Source of the DNA: Cyanobacteria bacterium UBA11370
GTDB lineage: Bacteria > Cyanobacteriota > Cyanobacteriia > Cyanobacteriales > Coleofasciculaceae
DNA: 6,929 nt
Assembly (NCBI GenBank): GCA_003486645.1
Contig: DNGI01000179.1
Location: 1 to 6,929 of the forward strand
Direction of reading: 5' to 3'
Part shown: positions 1 through 4,875 of the stretch, one piece after another
How positions within the stretch are numbered: the first letter of the stretch is position 1
How the letters are laid out: each line of letters starts with the position of its first letter
The notes under the pieces: model-generated
Database searches by the model: none
Seen by the model: the letters and a program-made list of their open reading frames with translations, nothing else
What the model was told of the DNA's origin: nothing
Program-made: the position numbers and the translations under genes

Positions 1-13
1 TGAAACAGCCCTG

Positions 14-63
14 CCCACTCCCCACTCCCCCCTCCCCACTCCCCCACTCCCCACTCCCCACTA
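14..63. repeat. Heptamer tandem repeat, unit CCCACTC (STRR-like)
   Basis: Seven consecutive units of CCCACTC can be read at 14, 21, 28 (A to C variant), 35, 42 (8-base unit with an extra C), 50 and 57 (last unit ending in A). The last unit overlaps the stop codon (61-63) of the zincin-like gene. Short tandemly repeated heptamers are known in intergenic DNA of filamentous cyanobacteria. On the minus strand, which is the sense of the neighbouring gene, the array is a series of G3-G6 runs separated by 1-3 bases, so the 3' end of that transcript could form G-quadruplexes. Confidence 0.85.
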
Positions 64-693
64 AAAATACCCCATCCAAAACGCCAGGGGATTCGCGCTT
101 GACGCACAATGAGGCCAATTCCGCAGATACATTTCCATATCGGGTTGCCAGACGGGAGGTTCCAATCCCAACCCTAAGCACAAATGGGATAGAATCTCAA
201 AAAACCGCTGGTCATGACCGGGTGAACCTAAATGACCATGAGCATATTCATGCACCACGATACTTAACCAATCCTGGGGGGCGGTTCGTCCCACATCGAT
301 TAGAATAACAGTGGGATTAACCAGAATGTTACATAAACCGTCGATACCAAAGTGTTGAGCTAAAGGTGCTGCCAAAATTTGCATGGGACGGCGGAGTTCA
401 GGATGAAAGCAACCGTGACAGGCTTCTAGACAGGCATTGAGTTCTGCATTGATGGCATTAATGTGATTGCCGATCCAGGTGTAGATGCGATCGCGCACTC
501 TGGGATTATCCGTTACGTCAATCATATCGGGTTCTAAGGCGAGCTGACGCACGGCATCTAAGTACTGATAGCCTTGTACTAACGGTTCGTTACTAAGGCT
601 TGACCAAGTAATGAGGGATGAAGACTGAGGGATAAGGGATAAATACGGTTCTGGTTCATATCCCACTCCTTCTAGGCAATATTCATCTCTCAT
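61..693 (-). CDS. Zincin-like HExxH protein of unknown function (SprT/YgjP-like metallopeptidase motif)
   Basis: The predicted 210-residue soluble protein has no signal peptide or membrane segment. Its clearest feature is HEYAHGHLGSPGHD at 148-161: a zinc-binding HExxH (H148, E149, H152) with a likely third ligand H160 seven residues after H152, followed by QRFFEIL. This spacing resembles the SprT and YgjP/WSS1-type zincins, where HExxH and a later His bind one zinc and Glu is catalytic. A second possible metal or redox cluster lies at C88-x3-C92-x2-C95-x-H97. The ATG at 693 is preceded by a GAGGG seven bases upstream. The gene starts 27 bases after the stop of the bilin lyase gene on the same strand, so the two are probably co-transcribed. 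Residues 18-27 are encoded by a heptamer repeat, suggesting a recently expanded, poorly constrained N-terminus. Proteolytic activity and substrate are inference only. Confidence 0.8.
   Translation of the reverse strand: MRDEYCLEGVGYEPEPYLSLIPQSSSLITWSSLSNEPLVQGYQYLDAVRQLALEPDMIDVTDNPRVRDRIYTWIGNHINAINAELNACLEACHGCFHPELRRPMQILAAPLAQHFGIDGLCNILVNPTVILIDVGRTAPQDWLSIVVHEYAHGHLGSPGHDQRFFEILSHLCLGLGLEPPVWQPDMEMYLRNWPHCASSANPLAFWMGYF
613..640. repeat. Heptamer tandem repeat inside a coding region
   Basis: Four contiguous 7-base units can be read on the plus strand: GAGGGAT (613), GAAGACT (620, diverged), GAGGGAT (627) and AAGGGAT (634). They fall within the N-terminal codons of the zincin-like gene and encode about residues 18-27 (LSLIPQSSSL). 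The unit differs from the CCCACTC array at the other end of the same gene. The reading frame stays open through it. Confidence 0.6.
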
Positions 694-720
694 TCTGTCG
701 CCCTCATCCTTAATTTTAAT

Positions 721-1335
721 TCACCAGCCTAACAGAGATTCAAAGGTTCTGGTTCCCAAACTATCCTGTACGGGTTGCGGTTTTGTCTCCACATTCCCAT
801 CATCTAAACTAGAGCCAATGCGGGCTTCGACACATAACGACGTTGTGCTGAATCCCCCGAATCGCTTCACCGTACTTGTTCTCATCCGCAGATCAGGACT
901 CACAAACGAGAACCGTTCTTCCGAACTCATCGTTTCATAGTCAGTCAATAAAATAAGTGCATCCTGATCATCGATCAGATAGCGACCTGCCACGGGTACA
1001 ATTTCTGCATAACCTCGTTCTCTGAGTAACATTCCCTGTCTGGGATTACCCGGATCAGGTACAATCACCATCACTGAGGAACCCGTGTGATTTTCCTCCT
1101 CACTTCTATCCCATGCCATGGTTCCGTGCCAACTAATCCATGCTCCTCCCGCCGCTAAACTAGGGTCAACCTGATGTAACTGGCAAATTTCAACCACTTG
1201 GGGATGATCAGATTTTAGAGTAGCTACCTCAATTTCTGACTCCCCAGCCTCAGACCGTCTGAAGGGAAGGTGATGGGTTGTGCGTTGCGATCGCCACTTA
1301 CCCGCACTCAGCTCAAAAAATTCCATTGCATCCAT
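721..1335 (-). CDS. cpcS: Phycobiliprotein lyase, CpcS/CpeS family
   Basis: Members of this lipocalin-fold family attach phycocyanobilin to a conserved cysteine (Cys-82/84 region) of phycobiliprotein subunits during phycobilisome assembly in the cytoplasm. The 204-residue product matches the family in length and order: MEFFELSAGKWRSQRT at the N-terminus, SEAGESEIEV, GGAWISWHGTMAW (W66, W69, W75), PDPGNPRQGMLLRERGYAE, VPVAGRYL, TDYETMSSEER and LRMRTSTVKRFGGFS. R18, W69, W75 and the arginines near 150-152 lie where the bilin pocket is expected. I chose ATG at 1335 because a GGAG sits nine bases upstream and the protein then begins at the family's usual first helix. A GTG at 1365 would add ten unconserved residues. 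Which subunit it serves (phycocyanin, allophycocyanin or phycoerythrin), and whether it needs a CpcU partner, cannot be told here. The C-terminal 25-30 residues after ARIG look variable. The zincin-like gene follows 27 bases downstream. Confidence 0.9.
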   Translation of the reverse strand: MDAMEFFELSAGKWRSQRTTHHLPFRRSEAGESEIEVATLKSDHPQVVEICQLHQVDPSLAAGGAWISWHGTMAWDRSEEENHTGSSVMVIVPDPGNPRQGMLLRERGYAEIVPVAGRYLIDDQDALILLTDYETMSSEERFSFVSPDLRMRTSTVKRFGGFSTTSLCVEARIGSSLDDGNVETKPQPVQDSLGTRTFESLLGW

Positions 1336-1344
1336 TGAATGTTT

Positions 1345-1348
1345 CTCC
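1345..1348 (-). promoter_or_regulatory. Ribosome binding site deciding the cpcS start
   Basis: On the minus strand GGAG lies nine bases before the ATG at 1335. It favours this start over the in-frame GTG at 1365. The same GGAG can pair with CTCC just upstream (CTCCGGCGGAG, minus strand, about 1345-1355), giving a small four-base-pair stem that might partly mask the site. The stem is short, so this is only a possibility. Confidence 0.5.
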
Positions 1349-1392
1349 GCCGGAGGATGTATCACAGATTGCGCTTCTTTAACATTTTAGTT

Positions 1393-1398
1393 ATTATA
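1393..1398 (-). promoter_or_regulatory. Candidate -10 box for the cpcS operon
   Basis: The minus strand reads TATAAT, a perfect sigma-70 -10 hexamer. Transcription would start near 1386, leaving a leader of about 50 bases before the ATG at 1335. No good -35 hexamer is found 16-18 bases upstream, which would suit an activator-dependent promoter. The 21-bp tandem repeat at 1441-1481 lies about 55 bases further upstream, in a plausible activator position. The promoter is inferred from sequence only. Confidence 0.4.
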
Positions 1399-1411
1399 AA
1401 CTCCTCTGCAA

Positions 1412-1573
1412 ATGCCAGAGCTGATCGATGTGAAAGAGATTCTACTCTTCATTAAAAAAGCTCTACTCTCCATTAAAGAAGGTTATGGCAACGGATTGGG
1501 TAACGGATGTAGCGGATGTGTTATCTGTTTACTAAGAATTTCCAGGAAAGGGGGCGATCGCACACCTGATTGA
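1412..1573 (+). CDS. Doubtful 53-residue ORF with an in-phase repeat
   Basis: An ATG at 1412 opens a 53-codon frame ending in TGA at 1571-1573. Its predicted product starts MPELIDVKEILLFIKKALLS, then has a Gly/Cys-rich stretch (GNGLGNGCSGCVICLL) and ends GGDRTPD, the last part being the translation of a HIP1 site. The 21-bp tandem repeat falls in frame and gives a seven-residue period (LLFIKKA / LLSIKEG). There is no Shine-Dalgarno sequence before the ATG, and I recognise no family. It may be chance, since the stretch otherwise looks intergenic. It is listed because it is the only open frame of note in the 333-base gap between cpcS and the Uma2 gene. Confidence 0.2.
   Translation: MPELIDVKEILLFIKKALLSIKEGYGNGLGNGCSGCVICLLRISRKGGDRTPD
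1441..1481. repeat. 21-bp tandem direct repeat in the cpcS upstream region
   Basis: Two 20-base copies, 1441-1460 and 1462-1481, begin TCTACTCT and continue CATTAAA(A/G)AAG. They differ at two positions and are separated by a single C. Twenty-one bases is two helical turns, so a dimeric regulator could contact both copies on one face. They lie between the divergent cpcS and Uma2 genes. No known box was recognised. Confidence 0.7.
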
Positions 1574-1668
1574 TAAGATATGGCTAAGTTATGTTTTCTC
1601 AAGCTATGTCGCGCCATCTACACTTTCAGCAAACTGTTGTGGATCTTTGAGGATAAGGAGAAAATGCC

Positions 1669-2283
1669 ATGATCCAAGCAGCTACCCAAACAATGACTCT
1701 AGAGGAATTTCTGGATTGGTATCCAGACGGCTATGGTCGCTTTGAATTATATGATGGAGTCGTTGTCGAAATGCAACCAACTGGAACTTACGAACGGGTA
1801 GCAGCCTTTCATTCGCTTAAACTGGGTATTGAGATTGAACGCCTAGCACTTCCTTTCTTCGTTGCTCGGCAATGTATCATTAAGCCGATTGATTCCGACA
1901 AGTCAGGTTTCATCCCAGATGTGGCGGTCTTAGATGAGAATGCTCTTGAAGCTGAACCAATGTGGAAGAAACGTTCTCTGATTACTAAGGGTGAAACAGT
2001 ACGCTTGGTTGTTGAAGTAGTGAGTACCAATTGGCAAGACGACTACCTCATTAAGTTAGCAGAATACGAAAAGCTTGGAATTCCGGAATATTGGATTGTT
2101 GATTATTTAGGTTTAGGAGGTAGGCGCTACATTGGGAATCCGAAACGACCTGTTATTTTAGTTTATCAACTGGTTGATGGGGAGTATAGTATTAGTGAGT
2201 TTAGAGAGAATGAGCGGATTGTATCGTCAACTTTTCCAGCGTTGAAGTTAACGGCGGAAGAGATTTTTAGAGTTGGGCTATGA
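1669..2283 (+). CDS. Uma2 family (DUF820) PD-(D/E)XK nuclease-fold protein
   Basis: The 204-residue protein has the full Uma2 order: the opening MTLEEFLDWYPDGYGRFELY with E26 and the YDG turn, IPDVAVLDE with P83-D84, VRLVVEVVS with E116, then K129 in the segment DDYLIKLAEYEKLGIPEYWI and the closing strand WIVD. D84, E116 and K129 are the expected metal-binding and catalytic residues of the PD-(D/E)XK restriction-endonuclease fold. Uma2 genes are present in many copies in cyanobacteria. Their biological role is unsettled, and ideas include mobile or selfish nucleases. The start is supported by AAGGAG at 1655-1660, eight bases before the ATG. The gene appears intact and full length. It stands alone on the plus strand, divergent from cpcS and convergent with the aminotransferase, with no partner gene or obvious terminal repeats. 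Confidence 0.92.
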   Translation: MIQAATQTMTLEEFLDWYPDGYGRFELYDGVVVEMQPTGTYERVAAFHSLKLGIEIERLALPFFVARQCIIKPIDSDKSGFIPDVAVLDENALEAEPMWKKRSLITKGETVRLVVEVVSTNWQDDYLIKLAEYEKLGIPEYWIVDYLGLGGRRYIGNPKRPVILVYQLVDGEYSISEFRENERIVSSTFPALKLTAEEIFRVGL

Positions 2284-2539
2284 GACAGTGGTTTTAACCG
2301 CTGGCGGATCTACTGGCGGATGTACGGCTAATTTTAGGATAGCTAAATTAGCGAGAACACCAGCGGGATGGGGAATCATCTTGATGATTGTAATCTTCCA
2401 AAGCCGCGATCGCACTCCCCTTCAAATGACCCAAATCGCCAGCGAAGAACTCCGCGCCTCCTACTTCGCCACCGTCCAAAAGTACTACCAATTTAAAATC
2501 GACCTATTAATGGAGTTGCACCAATCCAACCCCAAATAA
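2273..2539 (+). CDS. Doubtful ORF downstream of the Uma2 gene, possibly a gene remnant
   Basis: This frame is open from a TTG at 2273, inside the Uma2 3' end, to TAA at 2537-2539, 88 codons. The first third is unlikely to be coding: it contains the hairpin at 2327-2352 and a repeated CTGGCGGAT. The last part (from ATG 2426, MTQIASEELRASYFATVQKY onward, 37 residues) has C-ending codons typical of coding DNA and could be the tail of a former gene. After the stop, another frame continues EWTQTDRTTRRTTDFLHYL toward 2585, which would fit a frameshifted remnant. There is no ribosome binding site for any of the possible starts, and I recognise no family. Confidence 0.2.
   Translation: MGYETVVLTAGGSTGGCTANFRIAKLARTPAGWGIILMIVIFQSRDRTPLQMTQIASEELRASYFATVQKYYQFKIDLLMELHQSNPK
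2327..2352 (+). other. Hairpin downstream of the Uma2 gene
   Basis: GCTAATTTTAG (2327-2337) pairs with CTAAATTAGC (2343-2352), ten base pairs with one bulged T and a five-base loop, 44 bases after the Uma2 stop codon. No T-run follows on the plus strand, so it is not a canonical intrinsic terminator. It could stabilise the 3' end of the Uma2 transcript. The rest of 2284-2585 holds only the doubtful ORF and a HIP1 site at 2406. Confidence 0.45.
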
Positions 2540-2585
2540 AGAATGGACGCAAACCGACAGAACCACGCGCCGCACAACCGACTTC

Positions 2586-3899
2586 CTACACTACCTCTTT
2601 CAACACCCCTCCTAAAATCTCAACAAGTTGATCAATTTGGTCTTTTTGAATCATTAAAGGTGGAGACAACGCAATAATATCCCCCGTTGTACGAATCAAT
2701 AAACCTGTTTCATAACAACGCTGAAGACACTCCATCCCCCTAGTTCCAGGTTGTCCAGATCGCGGTGCTAATTCAATTCCCGCCACTAGTCCCAAATTGC
2801 GAATATCAATTACATGGGGTAAACCGTTCAACGAATGAATCGCCTCTTGCCAATATCCTGCTAATTCATTCGCACGTTTAAATAACTCTTCTTCCTGATA
2901 AACCTCTAACGTTGCTAACGCCGCCGCACAAGCGAGAGGATGACCAGAATAGGTATAACCGTGAAATAACTCTATAGAATTTTCTGGCACACGTTCCATA
3001 AACGCATCATAAATTCCCTTCCGAGTCAATACTGCCCCCATCGGAACTGTCCCATTTGTAATCCCTTTCGCTACCGTAATCATATCGGGAATAACACCAA
3101 AATATTCAATCGCAAAACTTGCTCCCAAACGTCCAAATCCGGTAATCACTTCATCGAAAATCAATAAAATATTATATTGATCACAAATAGCCCGTAGCCG
3201 TTCTAAATACCCTACAGGTGGAATTAATACCCCCGTTGAACCCGCTACAGGTTCTACAATGACTGCTGCTATCGTTGAAGCATCATGTAAATTAATAATC
3301 CGTTCCAGTTCATCTGCTAAATGCGTTCCCCATTGCGGTTGACCACGAGTGAAGGCATTCTGTTCAAGGTTATGAGTATGGGGGAGATGATCCACACCGG
3401 GAAGCAAACTCCCAAAAAACTTGCGATTAGCGCCAATCCCACCAACAGAAATTCCGCCAAAACCAACACCATGATACCCCCGTTCTCGACCAATCAAACG
3501 TACACGAGAACCTTCACCTCGAACTCGATGATAGGCGATCGCAATTTTCAAAGCGGACTCGACCGCTTCTGAACCAGAATTCCCATAAAATACGTGATCA
3601 AAATGTCCTCCTGGCATCATGTGAACTAATTTTTCTGCCAGTTCAAATGCACCGGGATGTCCCATTTGGAAGGGAGGGGCATAATCCAAATGAGCGACTT
3701 GTTTTTGAATGGCTTCGACAATTTTAGGGCGAGAATGACCTGCATTTACACACCATAATCCTGCTGTTCCGTCAAGGATTTGACGACCATCTGCCGTGGT
3801 ATAGTGCATATCTTTTGCCCCTGTAAGTAAGCGCGGATTGGCTTTGAATTGGCGGTTAGCGGTGAAGGGCATCCAGTAGGGTTCAAGGTTAGTTGGCAT
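2586..3899 (-). CDS. Class III aminotransferase, omega-amino acid (beta-alanine)--pyruvate type
   Basis: This PLP-dependent enzyme of 437 residues has the normal family length. It probably moves the amino group of an omega-amino acid such as beta-alanine to pyruvate, giving malonate semialdehyde and alanine. Visible landmarks are the opening YWMPFTANRQFK (8-19), typical of beta-alanine:pyruvate transaminases, the phosphate-binding GNSGSEAVESALK (106-118), the ring-stacking YHG (142-144), EPVAGSTGV (216-224), FDEVITGFGR (248-257) with D249 contacting the pyridine nitrogen, and AKGITNGTVPMGA (277-289) with K278 as the Schiff-base lysine. GYTYSGHPLAC (314-324) closes the cofactor site. All key residues are present, so it should be active; the exact donor is inferred. 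ATG 3899 has GGAG eight bases upstream. The gene lies 64 bases after the PIN gene on the same strand and may be read from its own promoter or as the operon's end. Confidence 0.9.
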   Translation of the reverse strand: MPTNLEPYWMPFTANRQFKANPRLLTGAKDMHYTTADGRQILDGTAGLWCVNAGHSRPKIVEAIQKQVAHLDYAPPFQMGHPGAFELAEKLVHMMPGGHFDHVFYGNSGSEAVESALKIAIAYHRVRGEGSRVRLIGRERGYHGVGFGGISVGGIGANRKFFGSLLPGVDHLPHTHNLEQNAFTRGQPQWGTHLADELERIINLHDASTIAAVIVEPVAGSTGVLIPPVGYLERLRAICDQYNILLIFDEVITGFGRLGASFAIEYFGVIPDMITVAKGITNGTVPMGAVLTRKGIYDAFMERVPENSIELFHGYTYSGHPLACAAALATLEVYQEEELFKRANELAGYWQEAIHSLNGLPHVIDIRNLGLVAGIELAPRSGQPGTRGMECLQRCYETGLLIRTTGDIIALSPPLMIQKDQIDQLVEILGGVLKEVV

Positions 3900-3944
3900 C
3901 TGTTTGACTCCGTAGATGTAAGGGATATAAATAAGGTAGGGGGA

Positions 3945-3950
3945 ATTATA
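3945..3950 (-). promoter_or_regulatory. Candidate -10 box for the aminotransferase gene
   Basis: The minus strand reads TATAAT 45 bases before the ATG at 3899, in the short gap after the PIN gene stop. A start near 3938 would leave a leader of about 38 bases. There is no convincing -35 hexamer, and the -35 region would lie within the PIN coding sequence, so this is only a candidate. Confidence 0.3.
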
Positions 3951-3963
3951 GATTTTTTAAATT

Positions 3964-4464
3964 CTAATTCCATCCGTAGGTACGAATATTGTTAAAGTTT
4001 ATTGTATCAATCCCTATTTTTTGAAGGTAATGTGCTAACTTTAGATCATCAGTTAGTACTAAATATCGATCTCTTGCTAAGTCCATGATTCCGCAATCAG
4101 TCAGTCCAAATTTAACAAATTTATCTTGGCTAGCAACATTCTGACTCTCTCTATAAAATTCATCAAGTCTAGCAACCAAGTGAGCAAAAATAGAGAAACA
4201 TTGAGAACGTTCTGGTTCCCCAAGTTGGTTAGCTAGGCTATTGACTTCTGTAAGTATATTAGGAGTTGTTACAATTTTTTGAAAAGATGCCAGAATTTGG
4301 AGTAACGTATCGTAATCTTCAGGTAAGAACTTCTGAGTTCGATTGAATGTTGATATTCGATCTCGATTAACAGCCCCAACGAACCAAAGCAGTAGAATAT
4401 TTGTATCAATTAAAATACCTTTTTGTCTGTAAGCTGCAAACAGAGAACTCAGATAATCTTTCAT
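3964..4464 (-). CDS. PIN-domain protein, putative ribonuclease (VapC-like toxin candidate)
   Basis: The 166-residue protein shows the four acidic positions of a PIN nuclease: D20 in ILIDTNILLLWFVG (17-30), E73 in TPNILTEVNSL (67-77), D123 in FGLTDCGIMDLA (119-130) and D139/D140 in LVLTDDLKLAHYL (135-147). PIN domains coordinate Mg or Mn and cut single-stranded RNA; VapC toxins are the best-known members. It is longer than a typical VapC (about 130 residues), with an extra helical part around 35-60 and 85-115. Its ATG (4464) overlaps the stop of the preceding 92-codon gene in ATGA, and only a weak GAGAA precedes it, so translation is probably coupled. A toxin role rests on this arrangement. 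The upstream partner is not a recognised VapB, so a housekeeping RNase role is also possible. Confidence 0.8.
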   Translation of the reverse strand: MKDYLSSLFAAYRQKGILIDTNILLLWFVGAVNRDRISTFNRTQKFLPEDYDTLLQILASFQKIVTTPNILTEVNSLANQLGEPERSQCFSIFAHLVARLDEFYRESQNVASQDKFVKFGLTDCGIMDLARDRYLVLTDDLKLAHYLQKIGIDTINFNNIRTYGWN

Positions 4465-4739
4465 AATTCTCGTATTTTCATAGATTGAACTTCCCCACTT
4501 TCAGAATCTATTTTAAAAATCCTATAAACTCGCTCATAGTTAGGTGGGACAATATCCTTTAAGAGAGAATTTTTATTAGCTGGACGGTCAAACCCTAACG
4601 TAATAAACCAAAATTGTTTATCTTCTGATAGTTCAACTTCTTCAAGCCTTAAATCTTGCAATTGTTGACCTATCATATCTTGTAAGGATTGAAAATACTG
4701 CTTGGCAGCCATAACGGCACCTCGCACGTCAATTTTCAT
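4461..4739 (-). CDS. Small conserved-looking protein paired with the PIN gene (possible antitoxin)
   Basis: The 92-residue protein has an N-terminal helix (MKIDVRGAVMAAKQYFQSLQ, 1-20), then an acidic linker and a strand-rich part: RLEEVELSEDKQFWFITLGF (31-50), a loop, and YERVYRIFKIDSESGEVQSM (68-87). The helix followed by 'EEVEL..WFITL' and 'YRIFKID..SGEV' strands suggests a PepSY-like or cystatin-like small fold. This is judged by eye. It has no visible ribbon-helix-helix, AbrB or HTH DNA-binding segment such as standard VapB antitoxins have. ATG 4739 has a strong GGAGG six bases upstream, in contrast to the weak site of the PIN gene, which fits more of this product being made than of its partner. 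First in a two-gene operon; the terminator at 4812-4858 isolates it from the ATPase gene. Confidence 0.75.
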   Translation of the reverse strand: MKIDVRGAVMAAKQYFQSLQDMIGQQLQDLRLEEVELSEDKQFWFITLGFDRPANKNSLLKDIVPPNYERVYRIFKIDSESGEVQSMKIREL

Positions 4740-4811
4740 AGTTACCCTCCCTTTTTACTAATTGGAAAAATGCTAACCCTACAAGCCATGAACTTATCCT
4801 AATTGTTGATT

Positions 4812-4858
4812 AAAAAATCTGTAAGGAACAAATTAGTCAGTTTCCTAACAGATTTTTT
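4812..4858 (-). terminator. Rho-independent terminator of the ABC-class ATPase gene (symmetrical)
   Basis: AAAAAATCTGT-A-AGGAA (4812-4828) pairs with TTCCT-A-ACAGATTTTTT (4842-4858): 16 base pairs with one A/A mismatch and a 13-base loop. On the minus strand the hairpin ends in a run of six T, starting 18 bases after the ATPase stop codon at 4876-4878. It also has a T-run on the plus strand, but no plus-strand gene ends here. It separates the ATPase transcript from the PIN pair downstream. Confidence 0.85.
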
Positions 4859-4875
4859 ATTGGGGATACAAGAAC

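Noticed and set aside
14..63. CRISPR-like array
   Set aside because: Units of seven bases without spacers are a simple heptamer repeat, not CRISPR repeats.
99..308. Plus-strand ORF of 69 codons
   Set aside because: It lies entirely antisense to the zincin-like gene, has no ribosome binding site and no recognisable product.
1570..1598. Promoter of the Uma2 gene around TTGATA at 1570
   Set aside because: No acceptable -10 hexamer at 15-19 bases from it, so it is not listed as a promoter.
1809..2030. Minus-strand ORF of 73 codons
   Set aside because: Antisense shadow of the well-supported Uma2 gene.
3746..3973. Minus-strand ORF of 75 codons overlapping the aminotransferase start
   Set aside because: Out of frame with the aminotransferase over its conserved N-terminus and overlapping the PIN gene end; composition is that of a shadow frame.
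4740..4811. Promoter of the PIN pair operon
   Set aside because: The gap between the terminator and the ATG at 4739 must hold it, but no hexamer pair is good enough to name.
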